NCBI GenBank assembly: GCA_002423105.1 | Contig: DIUT01000027.1 | Span: forward strand, 26,043 to 90,042 | DNA length: 64,000 nucleotides | From: Geobacter sp. UBA6151 | GTDB taxonomy: Bacteria > Desulfobacterota > Desulfuromonadia > Geobacterales > Pseudopelobacteraceae | Reading direction: 5' to 3' | Part shown: one piece after another, positions 24,991 through 34,645 of the stretch | How positions within the stretch are numbered: position 1 is the first letter of the stretch | How the letters are laid out: the number at the start of each line of letters is the position of its first letter | Program-made: the position numbers and the translations under genes | Notes under the pieces: generated by a model | Seen by the model: only the letters and a program-made list of their open reading frames with translations | Databases searched by the model: none | Told to the model about the DNA's origin: nothing

Positions 24991-27900
24991 TTATTCATGG
25001 GTCTGGACGGCGGTTGAACCTACGGCAGCATGCTGCTCTTTCCACCCCTGAACCAGATAGTACAAAATAGGTATGGTAACCCGCGACAACAGGGTTGAGG
25101 CGATCTCCCCGCACATCATGGCAATGGCCAAGCCTTGAAAGATCGGGTCAAAGACGATGACAAAGCTTCCCACCACCACCGCAGCACCGGTCAGCAGCAT
25201 GGGACGGAAGCGGACCGCACCGGCCTCGATGATCGCTTCATCCAGTTTCATACCTTCAGCACGTTTCATTTCGGCAAAGTCGATCAAAATAATGGAATTA
25301 CGGACAATAATGCCAGCCAGAGCGATGAAACCGATCATGGAGGTGGCGGTGAAGAAGGCGCCAAACAGGGCATGACCCGGCAGTATGCCGATCAGGGTCA
25401 GGGGGATGGGAGCCATGATTACCAGCGGCGTGGTGAAATCCTTGAACCAGGCCACCACCAGTATGTAGATCAGCACCATGACGGCGGCAAAAGCAATGCC
25501 AAGGTCGCGAAACACCTCGTAGGTGATGTGCCACTCGCCATCCCATTTCATCCCCATCCTGTCTTCCGACCAGGGTTGACGAGAAGCCAGTATCTCCATT
25601 TTTGATCCATCCGCTGTCGGCAGGGCAGCGATCTGATCCTGCATCTTCAAAATGGCGTAGACCGGCGCTTCAATCTCTCCAGCCACATCACCGGTCACAT
25701 AGATGACATTCTTGAGATTCTTGCGATAGAGAGTCTTTTCTTCAGTGCCATCCACAACCTTGACCAGTTCGGACAGCGGTACATTGCCTCCGGCGCCCGG
25801 CACAACGATTGATCCAAGATCAGCCGCAGAGCTGCGCTGTCCGGCAGGCAGCCGCAGGTTGATGGTAACCGGCTCCTTTTCCCGTGGCTGGTGCAGCAGT
25901 CCGACATCCTGTCCGGCCAACGCTATTTGCAGAGTTTTCGCCACATCATCAACACTGATGCCGGAAAGCGCCGCTTTTTCCCGGTCAACCACAAAGGTGA
26001 GCTTGGGCTGGTCCGCTTCCCGGTACCAGTCCACATCCACCACCCCGGCAGTCGCGGCAAATATCCCCTTCACCTTTTCCGCAATCCCGGCCCTGGCCGC
26101 ATCGCTTGGACCATAAATCTCGGCAACCAGTGTGGAGAGCACCGGCGGACCGGGTGGAATCTCGGCAACCTTGATGCGGGCTCCATGCCGGTCGGCAATA
26201 TTTTTCAACAAGGGCCGGATTTTTTTGGCCACATCATGGGACTGTGCCGTGCGATCCGCCTTATGGCTGAGATTGACCTGGATATCGGCAAGATTCGGCC
26301 CCTTGCGCAGAAAATAGTGGCGTACCAGCCCGTTGAAGTTAAAGGGTGCGCTGGTGCCAATATACATTTGGAAATCGGCAACTTCCGGCACCGTACGCAA
26401 CGCTTCTCCCATTTCGCGGGTTATCCTGGCTGTCTGCTCCAGTGGTGTCCCTTCCGGGGTATCGATGATCACTTGCAGCTCGTTCTTGTTGTCAAAGGGC
26501 AGCATCTTCACCGTCACCGCCTTAAAGGCGACCAGCGAACAAGAGAGCAGTAACAGCGCCATTACAACCGTCAGAAAGCCGTTGCGCAGCTTTTTCTCGT
26601 GCAGCAGTCGTCCCATCCAGCGCCGGTAAAAAGCGGTCAGTTTTGAGCCGTCGTGCTCCGGCGCTTCAGCCGCTCCCTGCCCCTCACCCTTCATCAATCG
26701 ATAGGCAAAATAGGGGGTGACAATAAAGGCGATGAACATGGAGAGGATCATGGCCATGCTGGCCCCGACAGGAATGGGGCGCATGTACGGTCCCATCAGC
26801 CCCCCCACAAAGCCCATGGGCAGGATGGAAGCGATCACGGCAAAGGTGGCCAGCACTGTCGGATTGCCGATCTCATCAACCGCCCGTACCGCCGATTCCA
26901 GCGGGTCAGCAACCTTGCTGCTGAAAAAACGGTGAATGTTTTCCACCACCACGATGGCGTCATCCACCAGAATGCCGATGGAGAAAATCAGAGCAAACAG
27001 GGTAATGCGATTCAGGGTGTAGCCAATCAGGTAAAAAATCAGCATGGTCAGCGCCAGGGTAACCGGTATGGCAATGGCAGCCACGGCTCCGGCCCGCCAG
27101 CCCATGAACAGGGCGATCAGTATGGTGACCGACAAAGCGGCCAGAAACATGTGAAACAGCAGTTCGTTATTCTTTTCCCGGGCGCTTTCACCGTAGTTGC
27201 GGGTAACGCTGACCTGGATGTCGGAAGGAATCACCCTCCCCTTCATGAATTCAACTTTTTTCAACAGGTCGTCAGCTATCCAGGTGGCATTGGCCCCTTT
27301 GCGCTTGGCGATTGAAATGGTAACAGCCGGGTAATCGCCAGCTTTGTGCGACAGACCGGAGCCGCTGGAGCGCGCAACACTAAAAAACACATAATCCTGC
27401 GCCTCCATCACCGTATCCATCACTTGGGCCACATCTTCCAGATACACCGGTTTTTTGTTGTGCAGGCCAACCACAACCCGCTTGAGGGACTGTTCACTGT
27501 CCAGAAATGAACCGGTATCAAGCAACAACTCACGGTTGGCGTTTGAGAAGCTACCGGAAGGCAGTGTCGTGTTTCCTTTCTGCAGCGCTCCGGCCACCTG
27601 CAGCAGCGACAGACCATATCCGGCCAGACGGGGCGCATCCAGAATAACCCGTGCCTGCCGGGCAAGCCCTCCCTTTATCTCGGCTTCAGCCACATTCTCG
27701 GATTTTTTCAGTTCATCGCAGAGCTCGCGGGCCACTTTGCGCAGCCAGGCGTGGTCGTACCGCTCGGACCAGATGGTCAGGGTGAGTATCGGCACGTCAT
27801 CGATGGATTTGGGTAGTACCAGTGGTTCTCCGGCCCCCGGCGGCAGCATGGTCCGGTTGCTCATCACCTTGTTGTACAGCTTGACCAGTGACTCCTCCAT

Positions 27901-28224
27901 GTTTTCGCCAACCTTGTAGCGCACCGTGATGATCCCCATACCGGGCCGACTCATGGAGTAGAGGTATTCAACACCGCTGATTTCCCATAGTTTGCCTTCA
28001 AAGGGCTTTACCAGTCGTTCCTGTACCTCCCGGGGAGAAGAGCCGGGCAGCGGCAGATAGATATCGATCATCGGCACCGATATCTGCGGTTCTTCCTCGC
28101 GCGGGGTCATCTTGATGGCAAACAGACCCAGCAGCAGGGCCGCCACCACAATCAGCGGCGTCAGCTTTGAATTGATAAAGGCGCGGGCTATTGTGCCCGC
28201 AAATCCAAGGTTATCTATCTGCAT
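24991..28224 (-). CDS. RND-family efflux pump inner-membrane subunit
   Basis: A 1077-residue resistance-nodulation-division permease of full family length, with 12 membrane helices in two sets and two large periplasmic domains. Proton-relay acidic residues are in the helix 4 segment GILVDDAIVVVENIHRF. The second half has a matching motif (LAGIIVRNSIILIDFAEMKR). It lacks the charged methionine-rich features diagnostic of Cus copper pumps, so I class it only as AcrB/MexB-like. It forms a tripartite pump with the adaptor and TolC-like genes upstream in the same operon. Confidence 0.9.
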   Translation of the reverse strand: MQIDNLGFAGTIARAFINSKLTPLIVVAALLLGLFAIKMTPREEEPQISVPMIDIYLPLPGSSPREVQERLVKPFEGKLWEISGVEYLYSMSRPGMGIITVRYKVGENMEESLVKLYNKVMSNRTMLPPGAGEPLVLPKSIDDVPILTLTIWSERYDHAWLRKVARELCDELKKSENVAEAEIKGGLARQARVILDAPRLAGYGLSLLQVAGALQKGNTTLPSGSFSNANRELLLDTGSFLDSEQSLKRVVVGLHNKKPVYLEDVAQVMDTVMEAQDYVFFSVARSSGSGLSHKAGDYPAVTISIAKRKGANATWIADDLLKKVEFMKGRVIPSDIQVSVTRNYGESAREKNNELLFHMFLAALSVTILIALFMGWRAGAVAAIAIPVTLALTMLIFYLIGYTLNRITLFALIFSIGILVDDAIVVVENIHRFFSSKVADPLESAVRAVDEIGNPTVLATFAVIASILPMGFVGGLMGPYMRPIPVGASMAMILSMFIAFIVTPYFAYRLMKGEGQGAAEAPEHDGSKLTAFYRRWMGRLLHEKKLRNGFLTVVMALLLLSCSLVAFKAVTVKMLPFDNKNELQVIIDTPEGTPLEQTARITREMGEALRTVPEVADFQMYIGTSAPFNFNGLVRHYFLRKGPNLADIQVNLSHKADRTAQSHDVAKKIRPLLKNIADRHGARIKVAEIPPGPPVLSTLVAEIYGPSDAARAGIAEKVKGIFAATAGVVDVDWYREADQPKLTFVVDREKAALSGISVDDVAKTLQIALAGQDVGLLHQPREKEPVTINLRLPAGQRSSAADLGSIVVPGAGGNVPLSELVKVVDGTEEKTLYRKNLKNVIYVTGDVAGEIEAPVYAILKMQDQIAALPTADGSKMEILASRQPWSEDRMGMKWDGEWHITYEVFRDLGIAFAAVMVLIYILVVAWFKDFTTPLVIMAPIPLTLIGILPGHALFGAFFTATSMIGFIALAGIIVRNSIILIDFAEMKRAEGMKLDEAIIEAGAVRFRPMLLTGAAVVVGSFVIVFDPIFQGLAIAMMCGEIASTLLSRVTIPILYYLVQGWKEQHAAVGSTAVQTHE

Positions 28225-28240
28225 AGCTTTATTGCTTCCT

Positions 28241-29359
28241 TTAAGGCTCTATCCGTGCGCCGTCAGCAATTTTTTCCCCACCGGCAACCACCACCCGCTC
28301 TCCATCAGCCAGTCCGGATAAAATCTCAATCCGGCCATCCTGCTTTTTGCCACTCTTCACCAGCCGCATCCGGACGATGCCGGTACTGTCCACAACCCAG
28401 ACAGCAAGCAGGGCGCCCCGTTCGAAGAGTGCTTTTTCAGGCAGCAGCAGGCGATTGGCGGTGACGCCCGACGACAGGCTGGCCCTGGCGAACATGCCGG
28501 ACCTGAGGCCCCGTTGACCGTTCAGAAACACTTTTGCAGTAAAGGTACGGGTTGCGGGATCAGATGCCGGAACAATCTCGCTGATTTTTGTGGTGAGCGT
28601 GGTCTGAAGCGCATCCAGCACGATCCGGACCGGAGTTCCGGGGCGTATTGCGCCGACAAAGGATTCCGGCACCGCAAGATCAAGCTGGTAACTTCCATCA
28701 TCCTCAATACTGAAAAGCGGTTGAGCCGGAAAAACCGTGGCCCCCAGATCCACCTGCCGGGAGGTGATCAGGCCGGATATGGGCGCTGTAATGCGGGAAT
28801 AATCAGCCAGCACAGCGGCTGATCGCCCTCCTTCACGGGCCTGGCGCACACGGGCCTCGGCACGCAATACCCCTTGCCGCGCCAGGTCGCGCTCTGTCTG
28901 TTTCTGCTCAAATTCCTGACGGGTCAGGGCCTGTTCATCGTACAGTTTTTTGTAACGCTCAAAGGTGGCGTCCGCCAGATGTTGCCGTGAACGCGCTTCA
29001 TCAACCCCCTGCACGGCCTCATCCATGGAAGCCTTGGCGCCGGAGGAACCGGCCAGATATTCTCCTGCCTCCAGCACAACCAGCAGCTGCCCCTTGCGCA
29101 CCCGCTCCCCTTCCCGTACCTTCAGCACACTCACGCTCCCCGGAATACGTGCCGCAACCACAGCAGCGGTACGGGCGCGCACCGAGCCAACCACCTCCAG
29201 TGTCTCCGGAACGGCGGTCATTCTGACCGTTTCCAGGGTCGCCCCCCTGACAAGCGGCGCAACAGGTGGCGGCCCGGGTTTTTCAGTGGAACAGCCCGAT
29301 AGCTCCGATCCGGCAACCACAAGCAATACCAGCGGCAGATAGCGCATTGAACGGATCAT
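28241..29359 (-). CDS. RND efflux periplasmic adaptor lipoprotein
   Basis: A 372-residue membrane-fusion protein with a lipoprotein signal (VVAGSELSGCSTE, lipid Cys at about 23). It has a lipoyl-like half at about 55-85 (VVAARIPGSVSVLKVREGERV), a helical hairpin at about 100-165, then beta-barrel and membrane-proximal domains (ITAPISGLITSRQVDLG, EKALFERGALLAVWVV). It bridges the RND subunit and the TolC-like channel. It overlaps the TolC gene by 4 nt. Confidence 0.9.
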   Translation of the reverse strand: MIRSMRYLPLVLLVVAGSELSGCSTEKPGPPPVAPLVRGATLETVRMTAVPETLEVVGSVRARTAAVVAARIPGSVSVLKVREGERVRKGQLLVVLEAGEYLAGSSGAKASMDEAVQGVDEARSRQHLADATFERYKKLYDEQALTRQEFEQKQTERDLARQGVLRAEARVRQAREGGRSAAVLADYSRITAPISGLITSRQVDLGATVFPAQPLFSIEDDGSYQLDLAVPESFVGAIRPGTPVRIVLDALQTTLTTKISEIVPASDPATRTFTAKVFLNGQRGLRSGMFARASLSSGVTANRLLLPEKALFERGALLAVWVVDSTGIVRMRLVKSGKKQDGRIEILSGLADGERVVVAGGEKIADGARIEP

Positions 29360-30708
29360 TTTTGAACCTCCTGCAAAAAGATGCCAGCTGCATACCAGAT
29401 CCGTCCCGTGGCCAGATAGCGGTTGGTCTCACTTTCCACCAGCATGGCCCGCGTCTGGTTGAGCGCAGACTGTGCATCCAGTAGCTCCAGCATGGTGGCC
29501 AGATCGTTTTCAAAACGGCGGGACAGCAGACGTACCGTTTCCTGGGCGGAAACAACTGAGGATCGGGCAGCCATGTACTGCTTTTCCACTTCGTGGCGCC
29601 GCAGCCAGTTTTCATGCAGCTGATACTGAACAGTACGGCGGCTCTGCTCCAGCAGTTCGACCGCTGCGGAACGTGATGCCGAAGCCTTTTCATGGCGATT
29701 TTCACGACGAAAGCCGTCGAACAGGTTCCAGCGCAGATTTAAGCCAGCCATCCAGGCATCATGTTCCGCATTAAACGGATTGCGGTGGTCATTCAGCTGA
29801 TAGCCGGCAACACCGGCCAGACTGGGCAGGTAGGCGCTGCGTGCCGCCAGAACCGTAGCATCGGCCTTTTCAAGGGCTGCCTGCGCATGGCGTACATCGC
29901 TGCGAACTGCCAGCGCTTTTTCCGCCAGTTCTTCGAGCGACGTCGGCACTGTCAGCTCTTCTGTCAAGGGGATGATCTCCAACTCCTCATCAGGTCTGCC
30001 CCCGGTCAGCAACGCAAGCTGGAGGCGCGCCAGCGTCAGATTATTGGTGGCAGTAACCACCTGTTGCTCAATAACTGACAGGTGGGTCCCGACGCGCAGT
30101 TCATCGGACTTAAGCCCCAGCCCGGCGGCAGTTCTGGCCTGGGCCAGCCTGCGGCTCTCCTGTGCTTCCACCAGGGATTGCCGGGAGGCCTGCAAATAGG
30201 CCGCGCTCTTTTGCACATCAAGGTAGGTTTGAAATATACGAAAGGCCGTCTGCTCACGGGTGGTGGTTTGAGCTATCCGCTGTTGCTCCGCGTCCCGTGC
30301 CGCTATCCTCCGTTCAGCAAATGCTGCCGGTACAAACAGCGGTTGCTCCCAGGTGACTGATGTACGAAAGTCTGTGACAGTTTTGGGGTTATTCAGATTG
30401 TTGATCTGGAAATCATTCTGGGTGAAACGGCCCTGATCCAGTTTCATCATGAAGGTACGGGTGGGAGTATTGGAAGCGCTTACGGATTCTTCAAAAAACA
30501 GCTGCGGCCAGTAATGGGAGGCTGACACACGCGCTCCGGCCTCGGCAGCTGTGGTTTCATAGGTGGCGGCCCTGACCTGATGATTCCGTTCCAGCCCTTC
30601 GGCAACCGCCTCTTTCAGGCTGATACGGCGCAACTCAGCCGCCTGTGCGTACGGTGAGATCAAAAGCAAAACCGCCAAAAACAGTGCCGGAATCTGTATC
30701 ATGTGCAA
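29356..30708 (-). CDS. TolC-family outer-membrane efflux channel
   Basis: A 450-residue protein with a Sec signal peptide (FLAVLLLISPYAQAAEL, cleavage near 23). Two homologous outer-membrane efflux repeats are rich in long coiled coils (for example ARTAAGLGLKSDELRVGTHL and the mirrored C-terminal half ending NRYLATGRIWYAAGIFLQ). It is the first gene of the pump operon, behind a clear promoter and CCGGAGG. Confidence 0.9.
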   Translation of the reverse strand: MHMIQIPALFLAVLLLISPYAQAAELRRISLKEAVAEGLERNHQVRAATYETTAAEAGARVSASHYWPQLFFEESVSASNTPTRTFMMKLDQGRFTQNDFQINNLNNPKTVTDFRTSVTWEQPLFVPAAFAERRIAARDAEQQRIAQTTTREQTAFRIFQTYLDVQKSAAYLQASRQSLVEAQESRRLAQARTAAGLGLKSDELRVGTHLSVIEQQVVTATNNLTLARLQLALLTGGRPDEELEIIPLTEELTVPTSLEELAEKALAVRSDVRHAQAALEKADATVLAARSAYLPSLAGVAGYQLNDHRNPFNAEHDAWMAGLNLRWNLFDGFRRENRHEKASASRSAAVELLEQSRRTVQYQLHENWLRRHEVEKQYMAARSSVVSAQETVRLLSRRFENDLATMLELLDAQSALNQTRAMLVESETNRYLATGRIWYAAGIFLQEVQK

Positions 30709-30746
30709 GCCACCTCCGGAAAGCTGCCGCTATATAGTTTTTTTAA

Positions 30747-30787
30747 AATATATTGCTTTATATATATTCAATCAATCCCTCCGTCAA
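30747..30787 (-). promoter_or_regulatory. promoter and A/T-rich palindrome upstream of the efflux operon
   Basis: On the minus strand TTGACG (30787-30782) and TATATA (30764-30759) are 17 bases apart. The -10 is embedded in the inverted repeat AATATAT...ATATATT (30747-30768). That arrangement suits repression by an ArsR-type metal sensor. The pump may therefore be induced by metal(loid)s, which is inference. Confidence 0.5.
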
Positions 30788-30798
30788 GCTGTTGGTGA

Positions 30799-31728
30799 TT
30801 AATGATCTTCTCCACAACAGGTATCCTGCCGCCCAGTGTGCTGTAATGGCTTGATCAATGGCCCGCCGTTGCAGTCACTGCATTCCAGCTGGATAGTGGT
30901 ATGGGTAATATGAAACTGATGTTCAAGCAGATGTTCAATCCGGTGCAGCAGCTTGCCCCGGTCCATCTCGTAGCCCCGCTCCACTTCAACATGCACTGAC
31001 AGTGCCAGAATATGCGAACAAACAGACCAGAGGTTAATATGGTGCACGTCATGGACCCCTTCCACCTCCTTGATCCGCTCTGCCACCTGCTCCACCGACA
31101 TACCACGTGGCACCCCTTCCATCAGAATATGGACCGCATCACGCAGCACCCGTCCGGCTCCCACCAGAATCAACAGACCGATGGCAATGGAGATCAGAGC
31201 ATCCATCTGATACCAACCGGTAAACCACATGATGGCCGCACCGGCAATGACTCCCACCGATGCAGCGGCATCCCCCAGCACATGCAGAAAGGCGCTACGC
31301 ACGTTCAAATCGTCATGGGAATGGCCATGTAACCCTTTGGCCGCCAGCAGATTGGCAATAAGCCCAAGGACCGCTATCACCAGCATCGGCAGAGTCTTCA
31401 CCTCTTCCGGCGTCACAAGGCGCTTGCTCCCTTCATACAGGATTAACACCGCCATCAGCAGCACGGTCAGACCGTTTATCAGCGCCGCCAGCACTTCGGC
31501 CCGGTGCCAGCCGAATGAATGCCGTACATTGGGCGGCTGGGCCGCCAGTTTGATCGCCCCCAGGGAAAGTAGCAGGGCGAACAGATCAAGAAAGACATGG
31601 CCCGCATCGGAGAGCAGCGCCAGGGAGTTGGACCAGATGCCACCCACAACTTCGGCCACCAGGGTAATGGTGGTTAAAACAATGGCAAATATAAGACGAC
31701 GGGATATGTTTTGGTCCAGTACGGTCAT
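30799..31728 (-). CDS. cation diffusion facilitator (CzcD/ZitB-type) metal exporter
   Basis: A 309-residue CDF protein with six membrane helices. The helix 2 metal site is SNSLALLSDAGHVFLDLF and the helix 5 site is HVLGDAAASVGVI. The histidine loop between helices 4 and 5 is short (GLHGHSHDD). The cytoplasmic domain has VHDVHHINLWSVCSH. The tail is unusually thiol-rich (CSDC, then CCGEDH at the very end). Family members export Zn, Co, Cd or Fe by proton exchange. The cysteines hint at soft-metal handling. Confidence 0.9.
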   Translation of the reverse strand: MTVLDQNISRRLIFAIVLTTITLVAEVVGGIWSNSLALLSDAGHVFLDLFALLLSLGAIKLAAQPPNVRHSFGWHRAEVLAALINGLTVLLMAVLILYEGSKRLVTPEEVKTLPMLVIAVLGLIANLLAAKGLHGHSHDDLNVRSAFLHVLGDAAASVGVIAGAAIMWFTGWYQMDALISIAIGLLILVGAGRVLRDAVHILMEGVPRGMSVEQVAERIKEVEGVHDVHHINLWSVCSHILALSVHVEVERGYEMDRGKLLHRIEHLLEHQFHITHTTIQLECSDCNGGPLIKPLQHTGRQDTCCGEDH

Positions 31729-31746
31729 ACGTAACCTTCTGTACGG

Positions 31747-32214
31747 TTATTGTCTGCTTTCGTGCTGTCGGCCAATATCCTCCAGAAACTCCTTGGCACT
31801 ATCACCGCGCAGATTCTCGGCCAACCCCACCAGCCCATCGGTCAGATAGCGGGCGTTGTACCCCTTGCTGCGTAGAAAGGCCATGGCAATGGAGGAACGG
31901 TCCTTGTGGGGGCAGGCGGTGACGATGATCTTGTCCTTGGGCAACTCGTGATACCGTTTAGGCAACTCGTTCAGCGGAATGAACAGGCCGAAACCCATCT
32001 TCCAGGCCCTGGTCTCTTCAGGAAAACGGATATCCACCAGCACCGCCTTCTTTTCCACCAGCAGCTTGAGCAACTGCTTGCTGCTGGCCTTCATGTCGGC
32101 GCGGGTGTCGTAGTCGAACTTGAGCAGCATCCGGTCAAAGGCCTCTTCGGCGGCAACGGCAGGGATGACGGAAATCGCCAGCAACAGGAGTGATGCAACA
32201 ACGCTTCTCTTCAT
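31747..32214 (-). CDS. exported single-domain rhodanese
   Basis: A 155-residue protein with a Sec signal peptide (about 1-22, ending AVAA). The rhodanese domain has VLVDIRFPEETRAWKMGFG and the catalytic loop TACPHKDRSSIA with Cys101. The loop C-P-H-K-D-R is atypical of thiosulfate sulfurtransferases, so the sulfur or selenium/arsenic substrate is unclear. It sits between a CDF exporter and CcdA/thioredoxin genes, which suggests periplasmic persulfide or metalloid chemistry. Confidence 0.85.
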   Translation of the reverse strand: MKRSVVASLLLLAISVIPAVAAEEAFDRMLLKFDYDTRADMKASSKQLLKLLVEKKAVLVDIRFPEETRAWKMGFGLFIPLNELPKRYHELPKDKIIVTACPHKDRSSIAMAFLRSKGYNARYLTDGLVGLAENLRGDSAKEFLEDIGRQHESRQ

Positions 32215-32240
32215 GGATATGCCCCTTTACAACAAAAATG

Positions 32241-32924
32241 TCATGCATTCCAGAGCAGGTACACCCCTACCCCCGCCACCACCAATCCACCTAACTGCTT
32301 GACTCTGGCGGAAAAGTTGACAAGTCCCCTCTGCTTGACAAAAGACTCGATAAACCCGGTAAAGGTTCCGGCCAGCAGCATCAGCAGACAGTGACCAATT
32401 GCATAGGTAAAGAGCAGCGCCATGCCGTACAGCATCTGCCCCTTGGTGGCCACATAGGTCAGGATCACCACCAGCACCGGCGTGGCACAGGGGGAGGAAA
32501 CCACGCCGAAGAACAGCCCCAGAATAAAGGAGCCGACAATCCCGCCCTGCCTGGGCTTAAACTCTCGTTTAATCGGCAGCCGGATCTCGTACAGGCCGAT
32601 CATCTGGCCTCCCATCACCAGGGCCACGACACCGGCCACCACGTACCACCAGCCGCCCAGTGCGCCGAACATGGTGCCCAAAAGTCCGGCTGCCGCTCCA
32701 AAGGCGGTAAACGTCAGCGACAATCCCAGGATAAAAGCCAGAGAGTAACGAAAGGCCTTCATCCGATCGCCATCGGCATAGCCCCCGACGAAACCTACCA
32801 CCAGCGGTATGGTGGCCAGCACGCAGGGAGAAGCAGACGACAGCACACCGGCCAGAAAGACAGCGCCAAAAGCCAGGATCGGATAGAGGGTAACGATCTG
32901 CTCGATGTTATCCAGAAAACTCAT
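32241..32924 (-). CDS. CcdA/DsbD-like thiol-disulfide membrane transporter
   Basis: A 227-residue protein with six hydrophobic helices. Its two conserved transport cysteines sit in SSASPCVLATIPL (Cys34) and GVVSSPCATPVLVV (Cys146). It passes reducing equivalents from cytoplasmic thioredoxin to periplasmic thiol proteins. The start overlaps the preceding exported thioredoxin (ATGA), a strong sign that this thioredoxin is its acceptor. Confidence 0.9.
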   Translation of the reverse strand: MSFLDNIEQIVTLYPILAFGAVFLAGVLSSASPCVLATIPLVVGFVGGYADGDRMKAFRYSLAFILGLSLTFTAFGAAAGLLGTMFGALGGWWYVVAGVVALVMGGQMIGLYEIRLPIKREFKPRQGGIVGSFILGLFFGVVSSPCATPVLVVILTYVATKGQMLYGMALLFTYAIGHCLLMLLAGTFTGFIESFVKQRGLVNFSARVKQLGGLVVAGVGVYLLWNA

Positions 32925-33298
32925 TTCACGCCCAGTTTTTTGAAGGTGTCCACAATCGGCTGGCGATCCAGAAAACCGATATGGCGGCTCGCTTCCTTGC
33001 CGGTGGCATCAAAGAAAATCTGGGTGGGAATCATCTGTACCCGGTAAGGTCTGCCCGCCTTGTTATCCTGCCAGACATCGATGAAGATCACATTGGCCCG
33101 GCCCCGGTACTCCATTTCCAGTTGCTCAAGAATCGGCGCCATCTTCTTGCAGGGAATGCAGCTTCTGGCGCCAAAATCAACCAGTGTCGGGCGACCTGAG
33201 GCCAGCGCCGCCTTGATGGAGGCTTCGTTGCCGGAAGGCAGTTCAGCTTGGACAACCGTGGCCCACAACAGACATACTATCACCACCAGCGCCCGCAT
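32921..33298 (-). CDS. exported thioredoxin-fold protein
   Basis: A 125-residue protein with a signal peptide (MRALVVIVCLLWATVVQA) and a thioredoxin domain with the active site CIPC (Cys47/Cys50, in FGARSCIPCKKMAPIL). The cis-Pro loop is in MIPTQIFF. It should be the periplasmic acceptor of electrons from the CcdA-like gene that it overlaps. It overlaps the small thioredoxin upstream by one base. Confidence 0.9.
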   Translation of the reverse strand: MRALVVIVCLLWATVVQAELPSGNEASIKAALASGRPTLVDFGARSCIPCKKMAPILEQLEMEYRGRANVIFIDVWQDNKAGRPYRVQMIPTQIFFDATGKEASRHIGFLDRQPIVDTFKKLGVK

Positions 33299-33528
33299 CA
33301 GAGCATCCCCGCAATCTCACTGGCTGAGACCACTTTGCCGGAAAACAGCACCGTACCGTTTCTGACTAGAGCCGGGGTACTCATCACCCCATATTTCATG
33401 ATGGTGGGGATATCCTCTACTTTGACGATTTCAGCCTCTTTTCCAGCACAGTGAACTGCCTGCAACACGTTGTCATAGAGGGTTTTGCATTTGGCACAAC
33501 CAGTGCCCAGAATTTCCAGTTTCATCAT
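33298..33528 (-). CDS. small cytoplasmic thioredoxin/glutaredoxin-like protein
   Basis: A 76-residue protein of the short MTH895-like thioredoxin class. The active site is GTGCAKCKTLYDNV (Cys11/Cys14) and the cis-Pro is in VMSTPALVRNG. There is no signal peptide. Members of this class are often found beside ArsP-type permeases and arsenic genes. Here it follows such a permease and precedes the exported thioredoxin, so it may reduce or relay thiols for metal(loid) resistance. Confidence 0.88.
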   Translation of the reverse strand: MMKLEILGTGCAKCKTLYDNVLQAVHCAGKEAEIVKVEDIPTIMKYGVMSTPALVRNGTVLFSGKVVSASEIAGML

Positions 33529-33599
33529 TGGTCAAACTCCTTTATGGTTTTATTCCTGCTTCATCAGACTGTAGTTGATGGATTACGGAAGCTTGCTCC

Positions 33600-34568
33600 T
33601 CAATAGAGGGCATTCAGCAGCCAGCCTATAATGGTAAATGCAAACAGCAGCATCAAAAACACAATCGCCAGCAACCGCCATTGCATGACCTGCTTAAGCA
33701 TCACAAACTCTGGAAAGCTTGCGGCAACAGTACTCATACAGAAGGCCATGGTCGTGCCGAGGGGCAAACCCTTCATTATAAGACTTTCCATCACCGGTAT
33801 AACTGCTGTGGCATTCGAATACAGCGGTATGCCAATAAGGGTAGCCACCGGCACCGACCACCACTGTCCGGCGCTTAGGTGAGCCTCAAACCAGTTATCG
33901 GGCACAAAACCATGCAGGGCCGCACCAATTCCCACGCCTACAATCACCCAAACCCAGATTCGACCGAATACCTCCGACAGTTCCTGCTTGGCAAACTTGT
34001 GGCGATCCTTAAAGGTAAGTCGCTTCGCTTCTACAGCCTCCAGCTGCGTATGCTGTCCATCCTCATAAATCTTGCGGGCAAAGCCCTGCAGCAGCCTCTC
34101 AGCCTTGATCCAATCAAGGAACATGCCTCCGAAAATTCCCACCCCAAGGCCGATCAGAACATACATCAACGTGATCTTCCAGCCGACGAGGCTGATAAGC
34201 AGAATTACCGCAATCTCATTGATCAGCGGCGAAGTCAGCAAAAACGCCATTGTCATACCGACCGGGATGCCAGCAGAAATGAAACCAAGAAACACCGGGA
34301 TGCTCGAACAAGAACAAAAGGGGGTGATCGCCCCGAACACAGATCCCAGAAAATAGCCGATCAGCCGATGTTTACCGGCCAAATAACTACGAACCCGCTC
34401 AACCGGCAAGGAAACCCGCACCAAGCCAATCAGATAAATCATCACAATTAACAGGAAAAAAATCTTGAGGGTGTCGTAGATGAAGAAATTAAGGGCTTCG
34501 CCCAGTTGCTGGCCAGGCTGTAGGCCCAGGAGGGAAAAGGTTACGTAATCTGCAAAATTTTTCAGCAT
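33600..34568 (-). CDS. ArsP-like (DUF318/UPF0718) permease
   Basis: A 322-residue protein with about eight membrane helices. It carries the family motif ITPFCSCSSIPVFLG with Cys85 and Cys87, then MTMAFLLTSPLINEIA and a repeated half (GIPLYSNATAVIPVME). ArsP homologues export trivalent organoarsenicals through such cysteines. Other members have unknown substrates. It is directly downstream of an arsenic-type ArsR, with an operator-like repeat in its leader. Confidence 0.82.
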   Translation of the reverse strand: MLKNFADYVTFSLLGLQPGQQLGEALNFFIYDTLKIFFLLIVMIYLIGLVRVSLPVERVRSYLAGKHRLIGYFLGSVFGAITPFCSCSSIPVFLGFISAGIPVGMTMAFLLTSPLINEIAVILLISLVGWKITLMYVLIGLGVGIFGGMFLDWIKAERLLQGFARKIYEDGQHTQLEAVEAKRLTFKDRHKFAKQELSEVFGRIWVWVIVGVGIGAALHGFVPDNWFEAHLSAGQWWSVPVATLIGIPLYSNATAVIPVMESLIMKGLPLGTTMAFCMSTVAASFPEFVMLKQVMQWRLLAIVFLMLLFAFTIIGWLLNALY

Positions 34569-34601
34569 AGGTAAACACCTTTGACGTGGCTCTGAGAGCT
34601 C

Positions 34602-34619
34602 TATGACTATTTACTCATA
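34602..34619. promoter_or_regulatory. ArsR-type operator motif, permease leader
   Basis: TATGACTATTTACTCATA is an inverted repeat of the form TATGA-N8-TCATA. The same form occurs at 35110-35127 upstream of the neighbouring arsR. Two matching copies upstream of two adjacent genes argue for a shared regulator. Confidence 0.5.
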
Positions 34620-34645
34620 TGCTCATCAGGCTCCAACGTCAAGGG